Assembly (NCBI RefSeq): GCF_029893085.1
Contig: NZ_JARXWI010000008.1
Location: 1-64,000, forward strand
DNA length: 64,000 bases
Source: Parabacteroides sp. PFB2-10
GTDB taxonomy: Bacteria > Bacteroidota > Bacteroidia > Bacteroidales > Tannerellaceae
Direction: 5' to 3'
Both the position numbers and the translations under genes were made by a program. This document shows positions 24,864 through 33,241 of this stretch, piece after piece; within the stretch, counting starts at the first letter, position 1, and every line of letters begins with the position of its first letter. Under the pieces are notes generated by a model, which ran no database searches, had not been told where the DNA came from, and was given only the letters and a program-made list of their open reading frames with translations.

Positions 24864-25898
24864 ATGACTCTTGAAGTAGAAATATTACAGTATTTGCATT
24901 TTAACCCGTTATCATCCAGAACGGAATTGATGACTGGAATTCAGACAACAGCAAGTGCAGCAACCATAAAGCGCATATTAGCAAATTCAGTTGAAAAGAA
25001 GGACATCGAAGTTTCCGGTCGAGGTCCATCAACCCGGTATAAGCTATCATCACAGGCTCACGTAACAATGCCTCTGGATTTAGATACTTACTTCCTAAAA
25101 GAGATTGATGAACGTCAAATCCAAACAGGATATAATTTTGATTTAATCCGTGACATTCTTCCCAAAGTCAATCTATTTACTCCTGAAGAGAACGACTTCT
25201 TATTTTCTCTGCAGGAGACATTTAGGCAAAATATTTCTGATATGACTTCTACCGAATATCGCAAGGAAATGGAACGATTGGGAGTTGATTTAAGTTGGAA
25301 GTCTTCTCAAATAGAAGGAAACACATACTCTCTGCTGGAAACCGAACGCTTACTTAACGAGAAGCAAACAGCCAGCGGAAAAACGAAAGAGGAAGCAATA
25401 ATGTTGCTTAATCATAAAGATGCTTTTGACTTCATCTTGGACAATCCGGATTATTTGATGCTTTTATCCGTAAAAAAAATAGAAGACATACACAGTCTTC
25501 TTATCAAGGGGTTGGGAGTTGAACGAAACATTCGCCATCGTCGTGTAGGCATAACTGGAACCAACTATCGTCCTTTAGATAATGAGTTTCAAATACGTGA
25601 AGCACTCGCTGATACTTGTGATCTAATCAATAGTAAAGAGAATATTTTTGAGAAAGCTCTATTGACACTGGTTTTGCTTTCATATATACAAGCATTTGTT
25701 GATGGAAATAAACGGACTGCTCGTATCACCAGTAATGCTATTCTCGTAGCGAACAACTACTGCCCTATATCTTTTCGTTCGGTAGATTCAGTAGACTTCA
25801 AAAAGGCAATGTTGCTTTTCTATGAACAGAATAACATCTCTGCCTTCAAAGAAGTATTCATTGAACAATTTGAATTTGCGGTGAAAACATATTTTTAA
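24864..25898 (+). CDS. Fic family protein with N-terminal HTH, catalytic His replaced
   Basis: A 344-aa protein. Residues 1-65 look like a winged helix (TELMTGIQTTASAATIKRIL). An inhibitory-type motif SSQIEGN lies at 147-153. The Fic loop reads QAFVDGNKRTAR (276-287), where HPFxDGNGR is usual, so the catalytic His is Gln and the Pro is Ala. Active Fic enzymes transfer AMP or similar groups; this one may be inactive, use another mechanism, or act as a regulator. Four operator half-sites precede the gene. Alternative: an ordinary member of a Fic subfamily that lost activity. Confidence 0.85.
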   Translation: MTLEVEILQYLHFNPLSSRTELMTGIQTTASAATIKRILANSVEKKDIEVSGRGPSTRYKLSSQAHVTMPLDLDTYFLKEIDERQIQTGYNFDLIRDILPKVNLFTPEENDFLFSLQETFRQNISDMTSTEYRKEMERLGVDLSWKSSQIEGNTYSLLETERLLNEKQTASGKTKEEAIMLLNHKDAFDFILDNPDYLMLLSVKKIEDIHSLLIKGLGVERNIRHRRVGITGTNYRPLDNEFQIREALADTCDLINSKENIFEKALLTLVLLSYIQAFVDGNKRTARITSNAILVANNYCPISFRSVDSVDFKKAMLLFYEQNNISAFKEVFIEQFEFAVKTYF

Positions 25899-25923
25899 CT
25901 CTTTGTGAGAATAGGTTACCTTT

Positions 25924-26040
25924 GAAAACTCTGATCTGTGGAACGAACATGTTACCGTAGACCAACGAATCATAACAGGGCAGAACCCGTATTCTGCGAA
26001 AGCAGTCGGCGAAGCTATTTTGGCTGAACTAAAAGGATAA
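25924..26040 (+). pseudogene. DJ-1/PfpI-family C-terminal relic
   Basis: A 39-codon segment with no start reads like the end of a type 1 glutamine amidotransferase-like (PfpI/DJ-1) protein: VDQRIITGQNPYSAKAVGEA. The rest of the gene is missing and in-frame stops lie just upstream. It marks a deletion or insertion junction after the Fic gene. Confidence 0.65.
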
Positions 26041-26066
26041 TCCTACTAAGGAGGGATAATAATCAT

Positions 26067-26096
26067 AAGGGGGCTTTAGGAAATGAAAGCCCCTTT
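26067..26096. terminator. terminator hairpin between convergent genes
   Basis: GGGGCTTT and AAAGCCCC pair over 8 bp around a short loop, with CTTT after the right arm. It lies between the PfpI relic and the 3' end of the methyltransferase gene. Confidence 0.6.
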
Positions 26097-26105
26097 AGAT
26101 TTGAA

Positions 26106-27230
26106 CTATACAGTCTTTTTTCTTTCCATCGGTTTATCCATATCTTGCGAAAGATTGCTGGCATAAAGTTGTCCACATGCCGCATCTATCGAAGCACCGA
26201 ACTGCTGTCTGCGGGTTGCATGAACTCCATGCTGTTTCAGTTGAGAAACAAATTTCAAAACGTGTTCCATTGCGGGAGCCTGGTAAGAGGAATCCATTTT
26301 GAAAGAATCATTGTACGGGATTACGCTCACATGAAAAAGTTTCGGTCTTGAACAAGACTTAATCATCTTTACCAGTGCATTCAAGTGTTCGTTGCTGTCG
26401 TTTACATTCTTGATTAACAGATATGCCAGATAAACTTTTCGCCGAACGGTATTGGTATATCGGTCAAGGATAGATAAATTTTCGGTCAATGGATAGCGCT
26501 TTTCCAACGGAATAATCTCCGTCCGTTGTTCGGAAAAGGGAGAATGTACCGACAGGGTAATATTAACCTGCGGGTATTCTTTTACCAGTTGTTCCAATTT
26601 AGGAGCAACGCCGACGGTCGAAACCGTTATCCTGCGGGAAGATATTCCGCCATAACCGGCAGCGGTAAGAACTTGCAATGAACTGAAGAAATGAGGATTC
26701 ATAAGGGCTTCGCCCATACCCATAAATGCGATGCTGTCGGGTAGCGCTTGCCAATGCGGATGAAAGATCTGGCCGCATATTTCATCTTCGGTCAGATTTC
26801 TAACCAAGCCGATAGTTCCCGTAGCGCAAAAGGAGCAACCTAATCCGCATCCCGATTGAGAGGATACGCACATGGATGTCCACCCCGCCCGATATTGCGA
26901 CATAACTGTTTCTATTTGAGCACCTGATCGGGTTTCAAAGAGTATCTTTCTGACTTGTTCTGCGGATTGTTCTTTTACAATTTTCAGGGGAAGCGGAGTT
27001 TGCCCGAAGTATTCCGACAGTTGCTCCCGCAATGTTTTGGGCAACTCGTTGATCTCTTCAAATTTTTCCCGCCCATGCTGTAAAGAGTTTACAAGTTGCT
27101 GAAAACGAAATGTAGGGATATTGGATTCTTCCAGATAATCACGAATTTTCATAAGAATAGAACCCGGAGGCAAATTAGGAAGCATTCCCGAGCCTTCCTG
27201 ATTTCTAATGTTGGAATTTCTATGATTCAT
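26106..27230 (-). CDS. Cfr-type radical SAM 23S rRNA methyltransferase
   Basis: A 374-aa radical SAM enzyme of the RlmN/Cfr family. The cluster motif is C128-x3-C132-x2-C135. The methyl-carrying and resolving Cys are probably C352 (DAACGQLY) and C121 (SMCVSSQ). Features point to Cfr rather than RlmN: GMGEAL (RlmN has GMGEPL), LSVHSPFSEQR, and the end RRQQFGASIDAACGQLYAS. Cfr methylates C8 of A2503 and gives resistance to phenicols, lincosamides, oxazolidinones, pleuromutilins and streptogramin A; RlmN makes the ordinary C2 methyl. The gene lies in accessory DNA. A Cfr-like enzyme of other specificity is possible. The N-terminus is about 20 residues longer than in Cfr. Confidence 0.8.
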   Translation of the reverse strand: MNHRNSNIRNQEGSGMLPNLPPGSILMKIRDYLEESNIPTFRFQQLVNSLQHGREKFEEINELPKTLREQLSEYFGQTPLPLKIVKEQSAEQVRKILFETRSGAQIETVMSQYRAGWTSMCVSSQSGCGLGCSFCATGTIGLVRNLTEDEICGQIFHPHWQALPDSIAFMGMGEALMNPHFFSSLQVLTAAGYGGISSRRITVSTVGVAPKLEQLVKEYPQVNITLSVHSPFSEQRTEIIPLEKRYPLTENLSILDRYTNTVRRKVYLAYLLIKNVNDSNEHLNALVKMIKSCSRPKLFHVSVIPYNDSFKMDSSYQAPAMEHVLKFVSQLKQHGVHATRRQQFGASIDAACGQLYASNLSQDMDKPMERKKTV

Positions 27231-27339
27231 ATTATGATTTATTTTTGAGGATATTACTGATTTTGAGGAATAAACAAGTAGAGTTCAATAAGCTAAACTC
27301 ATTGAACAAAAAGTGGTCTTAAAAATGAAATGGATTACA

Positions 27340-27449
27340 TAATATCTAAGCTTTAATTGTACACGATTGGGTTTCGTACAGAATGAAGTTGTTGTCAACG
27401 GCCTCACGCGAAAGTATTGCCGGCAACGCCTCTATTAACTTAGATATTA
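27340..27449 (-). repeat. inverted repeat upstream of the Cfr-type gene
   Basis: TAATATCTAAG (27340-27350) and CTTAGATATTA (27439-27449) are perfect 11-bp arms about 88 nt apart. The gap between the genes (27231-27579) is otherwise empty of genes. It may be a leader structure or the scar of a small mobile unit. Confidence 0.45.
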
Positions 27450-27579
27450 ATTACATGTGAATGATATTTCTAAATTTGTAATGCTGCAAAAATAAGTATA
27501 ATTTGTGAGATCACAAGCATATTAGCGAGTATAGTCAAGGATCATAATATTACAATTATAGCAGCAATTAAGATACAAT

Positions 27580-28170
27580 TTATAGAAATAACAGGAATAG
27601 TATGGGGATAGCGATCCCAATAAACATTTCTATCCCGCCTATACCAATTAATCCCCTTTTCCCTTTGTTCATAAATAGCCCGGTCAGGCATATCAGAATC
27701 AGGCAGACAGCGAAAACATCTGAGAAATAAGTCCACCATTTGCCCGGATTATAATGTAGAAAAGAGAGCTGATGAAATACCGGACGCTTTTTCAGCCCTT
27801 CATAATTAGCCTCTCCTGTTTGGGTATTCAGCGTAAAGGATGAACCGCTTTTCAGGAAGACTTTCATTGTCGAGCTGTTCGGGTAGAAATGTTTGGTATA
27901 GTTATCTTGCTCGCCTACTTTTTCAAGCATCTCTTTGATTTGTGTTTCGGTGAAATTGTGTGTATGCGGATAGTTTCCCTTTGCCGTATAATTCTCTACC
28001 GAAATCATATACTGCGGATTGAAATCTTTTAAGTGGTTCATCGTGATGCCCGATACGGCATAAACAAGAATCACTCCCACAAAGAAAAACGACAGGTGGG
28101 AGTGAATACTTCTGCAATACTTCCGAAACTTAATACCTGGCTTCCTTTCCAGCTTTATTTTTTCAGCCAT
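27580..28170 (-). CDS. PepSY-associated transmembrane protein
   Basis: A 196-aa inner-membrane protein with three hydrophobic spans (about 25-45, 145-165 and 175-196). It has the PepSY-TM pattern: IHSHLSFFFVGVILVYAVSG, then HQLSFLHYNPGKWWTYFSDV. Such proteins often serve in iron uptake or as membrane redox partners; the His residues in the first and second spans could ligate haem. It overlaps the flavin-reductase-like lipoprotein gene by 16 nt, so the two are probably coexpressed and may work together in electron transfer. Confidence 0.85.
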   Translation of the reverse strand: MAEKIKLERKPGIKFRKYCRSIHSHLSFFFVGVILVYAVSGITMNHLKDFNPQYMISVENYTAKGNYPHTHNFTETQIKEMLEKVGEQDNYTKHFYPNSSTMKVFLKSGSSFTLNTQTGEANYEGLKKRPVFHQLSFLHYNPGKWWTYFSDVFAVCLILICLTGLFMNKGKRGLIGIGGIEMFIGIAIPILFLLFL

Positions 28171-28823
28171 ATATTGGTTATTTCGGAGATAAACAACTGA
28201 TGTTTGGCTGGTTCGTTGTTATATGATTCGTCCATGATGATTGCTTTATATGGTTCTGTCAGGTTGGCGTAGTCGAGTTCCTGAACTAATATCTTCTTAC
28301 ATTCTATTATCATCCGAGCTTCACCAAAGCTCATTAATCCCGAAGGAGTTTCTATGGGTGTCAGTCCTGCTTCTTTTACCTTATCCGTATCGCGACCCGA
28401 TTTTGTTCCGCAAATACGCAATGCGCCTCGGTATTGTTCGGTAAAAAAGCTGAGGGTGAAACTTTCTTCCCGTTGTAGAAATCCGTAGGTATAACGACTG
28501 TCGCGTATGTAAGCGATAGTAGCAGGTCTTTCCCACACATACGAAAAACCACCCCAACTGGCAGTCATCGTGTTATACGAATCGTTATTACCTGCTGTTA
28601 CCAGCATCCACTGTTTGCCAATCAAGTCAAATACATTATCAGGCAAATCGGACGCTTCTATGCGGTCATACTGCGATTGCCAATCTTTAGAGGCTGCAAC
28701 ATTTTCAGTTTGCCGACTGATTTCTTCTTTCTTTTCTTTATTACTGTTATTCATACAAGATGTCATAAATATCGCTATGGCGATTATTGGAAAAAAGATT
28801 TTCATTCTCATTGTGTTACACAT
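28155..28823 (-). CDS. flavin reductase-like lipoprotein
   Basis: A 222-aa protein with signal and lipobox (IAIAIFMTSC). The true start is probably one of three Met within the first seven codons. The mature part has the FMN-binding split-barrel pattern of flavin reductases (LVTAGNNDSYNTMTASWGG, then IRDSRYTYGFL, then CGTKSGRDTDK). Export of such a domain is uncommon. With the PepSY membrane protein in the same operon it may form an extracytoplasmic flavin redox pair. The divergent AraC gene is the likely regulator. Confidence 0.8.
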   Translation of the reverse strand: MCNTMRMKIFFPIIAIAIFMTSCMNNSNKEKKEEISRQTENVAASKDWQSQYDRIEASDLPDNVFDLIGKQWMLVTAGNNDSYNTMTASWGGFSYVWERPATIAYIRDSRYTYGFLQREESFTLSFFTEQYRGALRICGTKSGRDTDKVKEAGLTPIETPSGLMSFGEARMIIECKKILVQELDYANLTEPYKAIIMDESYNNEPAKHQLFISEITNIWLKK

Positions 28824-28845
28824 AAATTAAAGCTTTAACTGCCTG

Positions 28846-28853
28846 CAAAGATA
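28846..28853 (-). promoter_or_regulatory. -7 element, flavin reductase/PepSY operon
   Basis: The minus strand reads TATCTTTG, a perfect Bacteroidetes -7 element about 25 nt upstream of the first start codon. Confidence 0.65.
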
Positions 28854-28899
28854 CGACACAGGGAAATCAGATTACTTGTATAAATCTTATATTATTTTG

Positions 28900-28907
28900 T
28901 ATATTTG
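28900..28907 (+). promoter_or_regulatory. -7 element of the araC-type gene
   Basis: TATATTTG ends 4 nt before ATG 28912. Transcription would start almost at the start codon, so the mRNA may be leaderless. The alternative ATG at 28876 lies upstream of this element, which argues for 28912. Confidence 0.5.
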
Positions 28908-28911
28908 CGTT

Positions 28912-29739
28912 ATGAGAAGATGTAGTCAATTTGAACCGTTGAAAATCGTAGATGTAATTGAGGAAGAATACTCCTGCGAATTACATGCACAGGATCATTT
29001 TGAGGTTATTTACATTCATTACGGTAGTGGAGTTCATTTCTTCAACGAAATAACAGTGCCATACGAAAAAGGCGACTTATTCCTGCTTGCTCCCGGCGAC
29101 CGCCACTATTTTACCGTGCATATCACAACCCGCTTTACTTATATTAAGTCTACTCCGGGTTATTTTGAATTTCACAGCCCTTCTGCCCGAAATACTTCCC
29201 ACGTAATCACACCTACGGCTATTATGCAGATACAATGGTTGAAGCAGGATAAAATATCGGTCAAAGAGCCTTGCCAAACTATTCTGAAGAATACATTTGA
29301 AAATATTATCCTTTATAATTCAACGATAGACGTTGCCCGCTCTTCCATTATTCACTACCAGATACTTTCCATTTTCGGCATGATAAAGGAATATCTGGAA
29401 GCCAGAAGCATTGAGGTAAAGAAACAAACGCCTACCAATGCCCACATTGCGGCCTATATTCAGGAGAATGTTTATAACCGGGAACTAATCGGCATAAAGT
29501 CTATTGCGGAACATTTCAATATATCCCCGGCTTATTTCAGCACCTATTTCAAACGTAATTTCGGAACGACTTACCGTGAGTATTTGGAAAAGCTATTGTT
29601 GCAACTGATTAAACAGAGGTTGCGGACAAAAGAAATAAAACTTAAACAGATAGCTGATGAGTTCGGATTTACGGACGTCAGCCATTTGTCTAAGTTCTTT
29701 AAAAAACACGAGGGGATAAATCCGTCGGAGTTTAAATGA
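28912..29739 (+). CDS. AraC-family transcriptional regulator
   Basis: A 275-aa protein. The N-terminal cupin-like sensing part (about 25-90: HFEVIYIHYGSGVHFF, GDLFLLAPGDRHYF) is followed by a C-terminal double HTH (about 175-275: IKSIAEHFNISPAYFSTYFK, IADEFGFTDVSHLSKFFKK). It is divergent from the flavin reductase-PepSY operon, with the promoters only about 45 bp apart, and probably regulates it. The inducer is unknown. Confidence 0.9.
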   Translation: MRRCSQFEPLKIVDVIEEEYSCELHAQDHFEVIYIHYGSGVHFFNEITVPYEKGDLFLLAPGDRHYFTVHITTRFTYIKSTPGYFEFHSPSARNTSHVITPTAIMQIQWLKQDKISVKEPCQTILKNTFENIILYNSTIDVARSSIIHYQILSIFGMIKEYLEARSIEVKKQTPTNAHIAAYIQENVYNRELIGIKSIAEHFNISPAYFSTYFKRNFGTTYREYLEKLLLQLIKQRLRTKEIKLKQIADEFGFTDVSHLSKFFKKHEGINPSEFK

Positions 29740-29927
29740 AATAAGAAAGAAATTTCATGCTGTTTTTTCGTTTATAATTTGTTTATTCATATTTCAATCA
29801 GGCAAACTCCGATCTTTAGCGGTGTTTTGGGAAGAAGTAATAAATACTACAGTAATTCACAGTTTTAAGGGAGTATAGAGCCTGTTTCTCAAATATTTGC
29901 TAATTTTACAAACTACAAAAACAGCTC

Positions 29928-30389
29928 ATGAAAACAGAAAAGCAAATAGAGGTGATTTCAAAAAATAAGAACTATACTGCTGTTGATGTCGGCAATTTCA
30001 GTGATTTGCAAAATTATTCCTATATCCATCCAAAAAATGGAAAAACAGTTACAGGGAAAGTATTTCTTAAAAAATCAACGGAATCCACGGGCACAGAAAT
30101 TTCTATCTCGACAATTCCCCACAATAAAGAGCTGGAATATTTTCATATTCATACCGATGATGAAGAGACGTATATTATTCTAAAAGGTTCAGGTTATTAT
30201 CAGGTGGACGATGATTGTTTTCCTATAAAAGAAGGAAGTGTAGTAAGAGTAGCTCCCAAAGGCATAAGAAGTTTATGTAATACATCAGATGAAGAAATGG
30301 TATATATCTGCATACAGAGCAAAGCGAACTCTTTGGAAGAGTATTCTACAGACGATGGACTACGGGTAGAACACAAGAAATTATGGTAA
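29928..30389 (+). CDS. cupin domain protein
   Basis: A 153-aa single-domain cupin. The metal-binding pattern is seen in EYFHIHTDDEETYIILKGSG (about 67-86) and the later Gly-rich motif with RVAPKGIRS. His and Glu ligands are present, so a metal site is likely. The substrate is unknown. It is the first of three plus-strand genes (cupin, hydrolase, acetyltransferase) with short gaps, perhaps one operon. Confidence 0.85.
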   Translation: MKTEKQIEVISKNKNYTAVDVGNFSDLQNYSYIHPKNGKTVTGKVFLKKSTESTGTEISISTIPHNKELEYFHIHTDDEETYIILKGSGYYQVDDDCFPIKEGSVVRVAPKGIRSLCNTSDEEMVYICIQSKANSLEEYSTDDGLRVEHKKLW

Positions 30390-30429
30390 AAACAAATAAT
30401 ATAAACATCATACAAAACGAGATAATAAG

Positions 30430-31068
30430 ATGAGGATAATAAAAACAGCAAATCTCATATTAATAAGTATTTTATTTCTGGCATGTAATTCTAAAACGCA
30501 ATCAGTAAAGCATATCTACTATCTGCACGGAAGGATTATAGAAATGCAGGGGAAAGAGGCGTACAGCGAGGATTTCGGCAAATATGAAATAGATAGTATT
30601 GCCTCCGCCATAAAAGTAGATAACGCTGTTCTACACTGTGACATAAGAAATTATGATACGGATGTAAAGGTTTATGCTGCTAAGGTTTCCGAAGAGATTG
30701 ACAGCTTAGTGAATAGCGGAGTGAAACCGTCCGATATTACAGTTATCGGCGCTTCAAAAGGCGCAATTATAGCATGTAATATTTCCGACATGAACATTCA
30801 TGACATCAATTACATTTTTCTTGCTGGCAACAACGACTATCAGGAAGATAATAACGACTGGAAATTTCACGGTAAAGTGCTGTGCATATATGATCTTTCG
30901 GATAATATAGCCGGTAAGGATTACAGCTATTGGAAGCAAAAAGAAAATTTCACTTCTAAGTTTGAACAGATAGAAGTAGAAACATACTTAGGGCACGGCT
31001 TTCTTTATAAGCCTATTGACGACTGGATTATTCCAGCCAGAGAGTGGATTATTTCTCAAACATTTTAA
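30430..31068 (+). CDS. alpha/beta hydrolase-like lipoprotein
   Basis: A 212-aa protein with a lipoprotein signal (ILISILFLAC). The mature part has a hydrolase fold: HGRII oxyanion-type loop, nucleophile elbow GASKGA (Ser about 113) and the late GHGF His. The substrate cannot be told. It follows the cupin gene by 40 nt. Confidence 0.75.
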   Translation: MRIIKTANLILISILFLACNSKTQSVKHIYYLHGRIIEMQGKEAYSEDFGKYEIDSIASAIKVDNAVLHCDIRNYDTDVKVYAAKVSEEIDSLVNSGVKPSDITVIGASKGAIIACNISDMNIHDINYIFLAGNNDYQEDNNDWKFHGKVLCIYDLSDNIAGKDYSYWKQKENFTSKFEQIEVETYLGHGFLYKPIDDWIIPAREWIISQTF

Positions 31069-31078
31069 GTAAGGAACA

Positions 31079-31588
31079 ATGAAAATGGAATACACAATTC
31101 GAGACATGCAGAATACCGATGCTTCAAGTGTTATGAGCATTTACAACTATTACACGGAAAACGATTTTGCGGGCTTTTTCGATCAGGCTTTGCCAATTGA
31201 AACTTTTAAGAGATTTCAGGAAATGAGTCGTAACTATCCGGCTTTGGTTGCTTGCGACGAGAATCAGGAAGTGATTGGATTTGCTTTTTTACACGCATAC
31301 CACCCAGCATCAACATTCCAACGAACTGCCGAAGTTTCGTATTTCATCCATCGCGAACATATTGGTAAAGGGTTGGGCAAATTGATATTGGATAAACTGA
31401 TAATCGGAGCGACCAAAATAGGCGTGGATAACATCATTGCAAATATTTCGTCACAGAACGCAGCCAGCCTCGCATTTCATAAGAAACACGGATTTCGCGA
31501 ATGTGGAAGATTACCGGCCATCGGCAATAAATTCGGACAAGATTTTGATGTTGTTTATATGCAATTGCTCATAGAAAACCATGAATAA
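31079..31588 (+). CDS. GNAT-family N-acetyltransferase
   Basis: A 169-aa protein of the phosphinothricin-acetyltransferase-like GNAT group. It has IRDMQNTDASSVMSIYNYY at the start, then EVSYFIHREHIGKGLGKLIL, whose GKGLGK loop binds acetyl-CoA, and FHKKHGFRECG. The second Met (31085) is an alternative start. The acceptor substrate is unknown; amine or antibiotic acetylation is possible. Confidence 0.88.
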   Translation: MKMEYTIRDMQNTDASSVMSIYNYYTENDFAGFFDQALPIETFKRFQEMSRNYPALVACDENQEVIGFAFLHAYHPASTFQRTAEVSYFIHREHIGKGLGKLILDKLIIGATKIGVDNIIANISSQNAASLAFHKKHGFRECGRLPAIGNKFGQDFDVVYMQLLIENHE

Positions 31589-31891
31589 TTTGGCAGAATT
31601 GTTATTCGAACGGTACGATAATACTTTGGCGATAACAAGACATGAACAAAAGATAAACTTATAGCCATTTTGCAATTTTATATTAGGTAGTGGAAAAGTA
31701 ACTGAACTTTGGCTTACCTGTCTATGGTTGGCTTTTGCTATCCAAAGGAAAAGCCAAACTAAGGGCTTTACACACATTATCAATCGGTTGTCATCGTTTG
31801 GCTAAAACTTGCTTTTTGAATTACACTATTATTTATAAACACCTACATAAAAGCAATGCTATTTTCAGAAATTATTATTCCACTGATTTAT
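31589..31891. other. noncoding stretch
   Basis: About 300 bp with no convincing gene. It has an inverted repeat TTGGCTTTT (31728-31736) and AAAAGCCAA (31749-31757), and a partial TTTGGCTTA copy upstream. It may be a terminator for convergent genes without a clear U tract. Confidence 0.35.
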
Positions 31892-32251
31892 CTATTGTGG
31901 TTTATTCTTCCGTCGAACTTCGTTATACTGCTTGTGTTGCTCTATCAAATCGTCAAGACAATCACTTCCCGATTTAATCAAACGGTCTTCTAACAAACGC
32001 TTAATTTCCTTGATTTGATAGTAACTCTTACCTGATATTATAGAATAGGATACTTGTCCGTTAGAACGTAGCCGCTGGAGAGTACGTTCACTTATTCTCA
32101 AAAAAGTACAGACTTCATATCCATCCACCCATGTTTCATCAATATCTTCTTTAGAGTCGGATTGTTTCTGATTAACGATAAAATCTGTGATAAAGTCGAT
32201 TTTTCTTATCAACTCTTTGCATAACTTTGAATCTAAACCAACAATTTCCAT
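31892..32251 (-). CDS. HTH (excisionase-like) protein
   Basis: A 119-aa protein. Residues about 45-95 give the MerR/excisionase-type HTH seen in Bacteroidetes mobile elements (WVDGYEVCTFLRISERTLQ, LRSNGQVSYSIISGKSYY). It resembles the proteins at 19168-19751. It is solitary here and probably a remnant regulator of an integrated element. Confidence 0.85.
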   Translation of the reverse strand: MEIVGLDSKLCKELIRKIDFITDFIVNQKQSDSKEDIDETWVDGYEVCTFLRISERTLQRLRSNGQVSYSIISGKSYYQIKEIKRLLEDRLIKSGSDCLDDLIEQHKQYNEVRRKNKPQ

Positions 32252-32426
32252 ATCGTAATTTCTTGATTATTATTAAATTTTGCAACAAAGAAACTACGAA
32301 TTCCTATTAGTATATATAGTTGCAACTGGAAGTGGTATGAGTTGGCAGTTGAGTGGTATATCAAATTCTAAATCAAATATAAACCCTTGGAGTAATACTA
32401 AAATATTCTTTTACAGGTGAGTTATA

Positions 32427-33239
32427 TTATGCACTTATTAAAATAGTTTCATCTTTTGGATTCAGATCTCGAAAATCTTTAGAAACCTGTATTACTTTCA
32501 TACCTTCATCTTTAGCTGGTTTCATTAAGCGGAATATATCTGGTTTAGACAGATTGGGATTAAGCCAGCCTTTAACATCTGAATCGTAAATAATTAGAGG
32601 CATTCTGCCGGGATTTGAGCCACTATTATGAATCTCACTCGCAAGAGTATTTGCGGGTGTGGTAATTATGGAGTAAGTTGATATTCTCTCTCCGGATATA
32701 GGATGTATCCATACATTCCAGATTCCACCCATTGAAATAATATCTCGATCTTCATAAGAAAGAAAAAATGGCGTTGTGGTCCCATCTTGGTTATGATGAA
32801 ACTCAAAATAACCTGTTGATGGAATTATACACCTTCGTTGTATTATTGGTTCTGCAAATGTTCGCTTCTCAAAAATATCCTCACATCGAGCATTAAAGGT
32901 TCTTTGTCGCCAAATATCAGCATCTATTAATGCTTTATTTATTCCTGCTTGTGTCTCAGTTTTAACTACAACCCAACTGGGAATCATCCCCCATTGCATC
33001 ACCTGCAACTGAACATCTGCGGTAATAATTGAACAGTTTTTGTAAATATGATTACCCAAGTTATTCTTTTGTGGAAAAGCGGTTATCCGATAGGTGTTCT
33101 CTGTGGCATCTTCAACCAGCTCGCCATTTCGTCGTTTTTCCTCCATAATCTCCTTGTATATCTCAACAATATCCGTCTTTCTTCCATAACGTTTTGCTAA
33201 ATCCAAGGCGCGCTTACTCATGCTATTGTAAAAACACAT
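32427..33239 (-). CDS. SRAP/HMCES-type abasic-site protein
   Basis: A 270-aa SOS-response-associated peptidase-family protein. The start at 33239 is chosen because it gives Met-Cys, and Cys2 must become the N-terminus to crosslink abasic sites. The more upstream start at 33314 would bury it and overlap umuC. Other conserved parts are ARCEDIFEKRTF, RRCIIPSTGYFEF (catalytic Glu) and IITTPANTLASEIHNSG. SRAP proteins shield abasic sites in single-stranded DNA. It is 2 nt after umuC. Confidence 0.9.
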   Translation of the reverse strand: MCFYNSMSKRALDLAKRYGRKTDIVEIYKEIMEEKRRNGELVEDATENTYRITAFPQKNNLGNHIYKNCSIITADVQLQVMQWGMIPSWVVVKTETQAGINKALIDADIWRQRTFNARCEDIFEKRTFAEPIIQRRCIIPSTGYFEFHHNQDGTTTPFFLSYEDRDIISMGGIWNVWIHPISGERISTYSIITTPANTLASEIHNSGSNPGRMPLIIYDSDVKGWLNPNLSKPDIFRLMKPAKDEGMKVIQVSKDFRDLNPKDETILISA

Positions 33240-33241
33240 AC

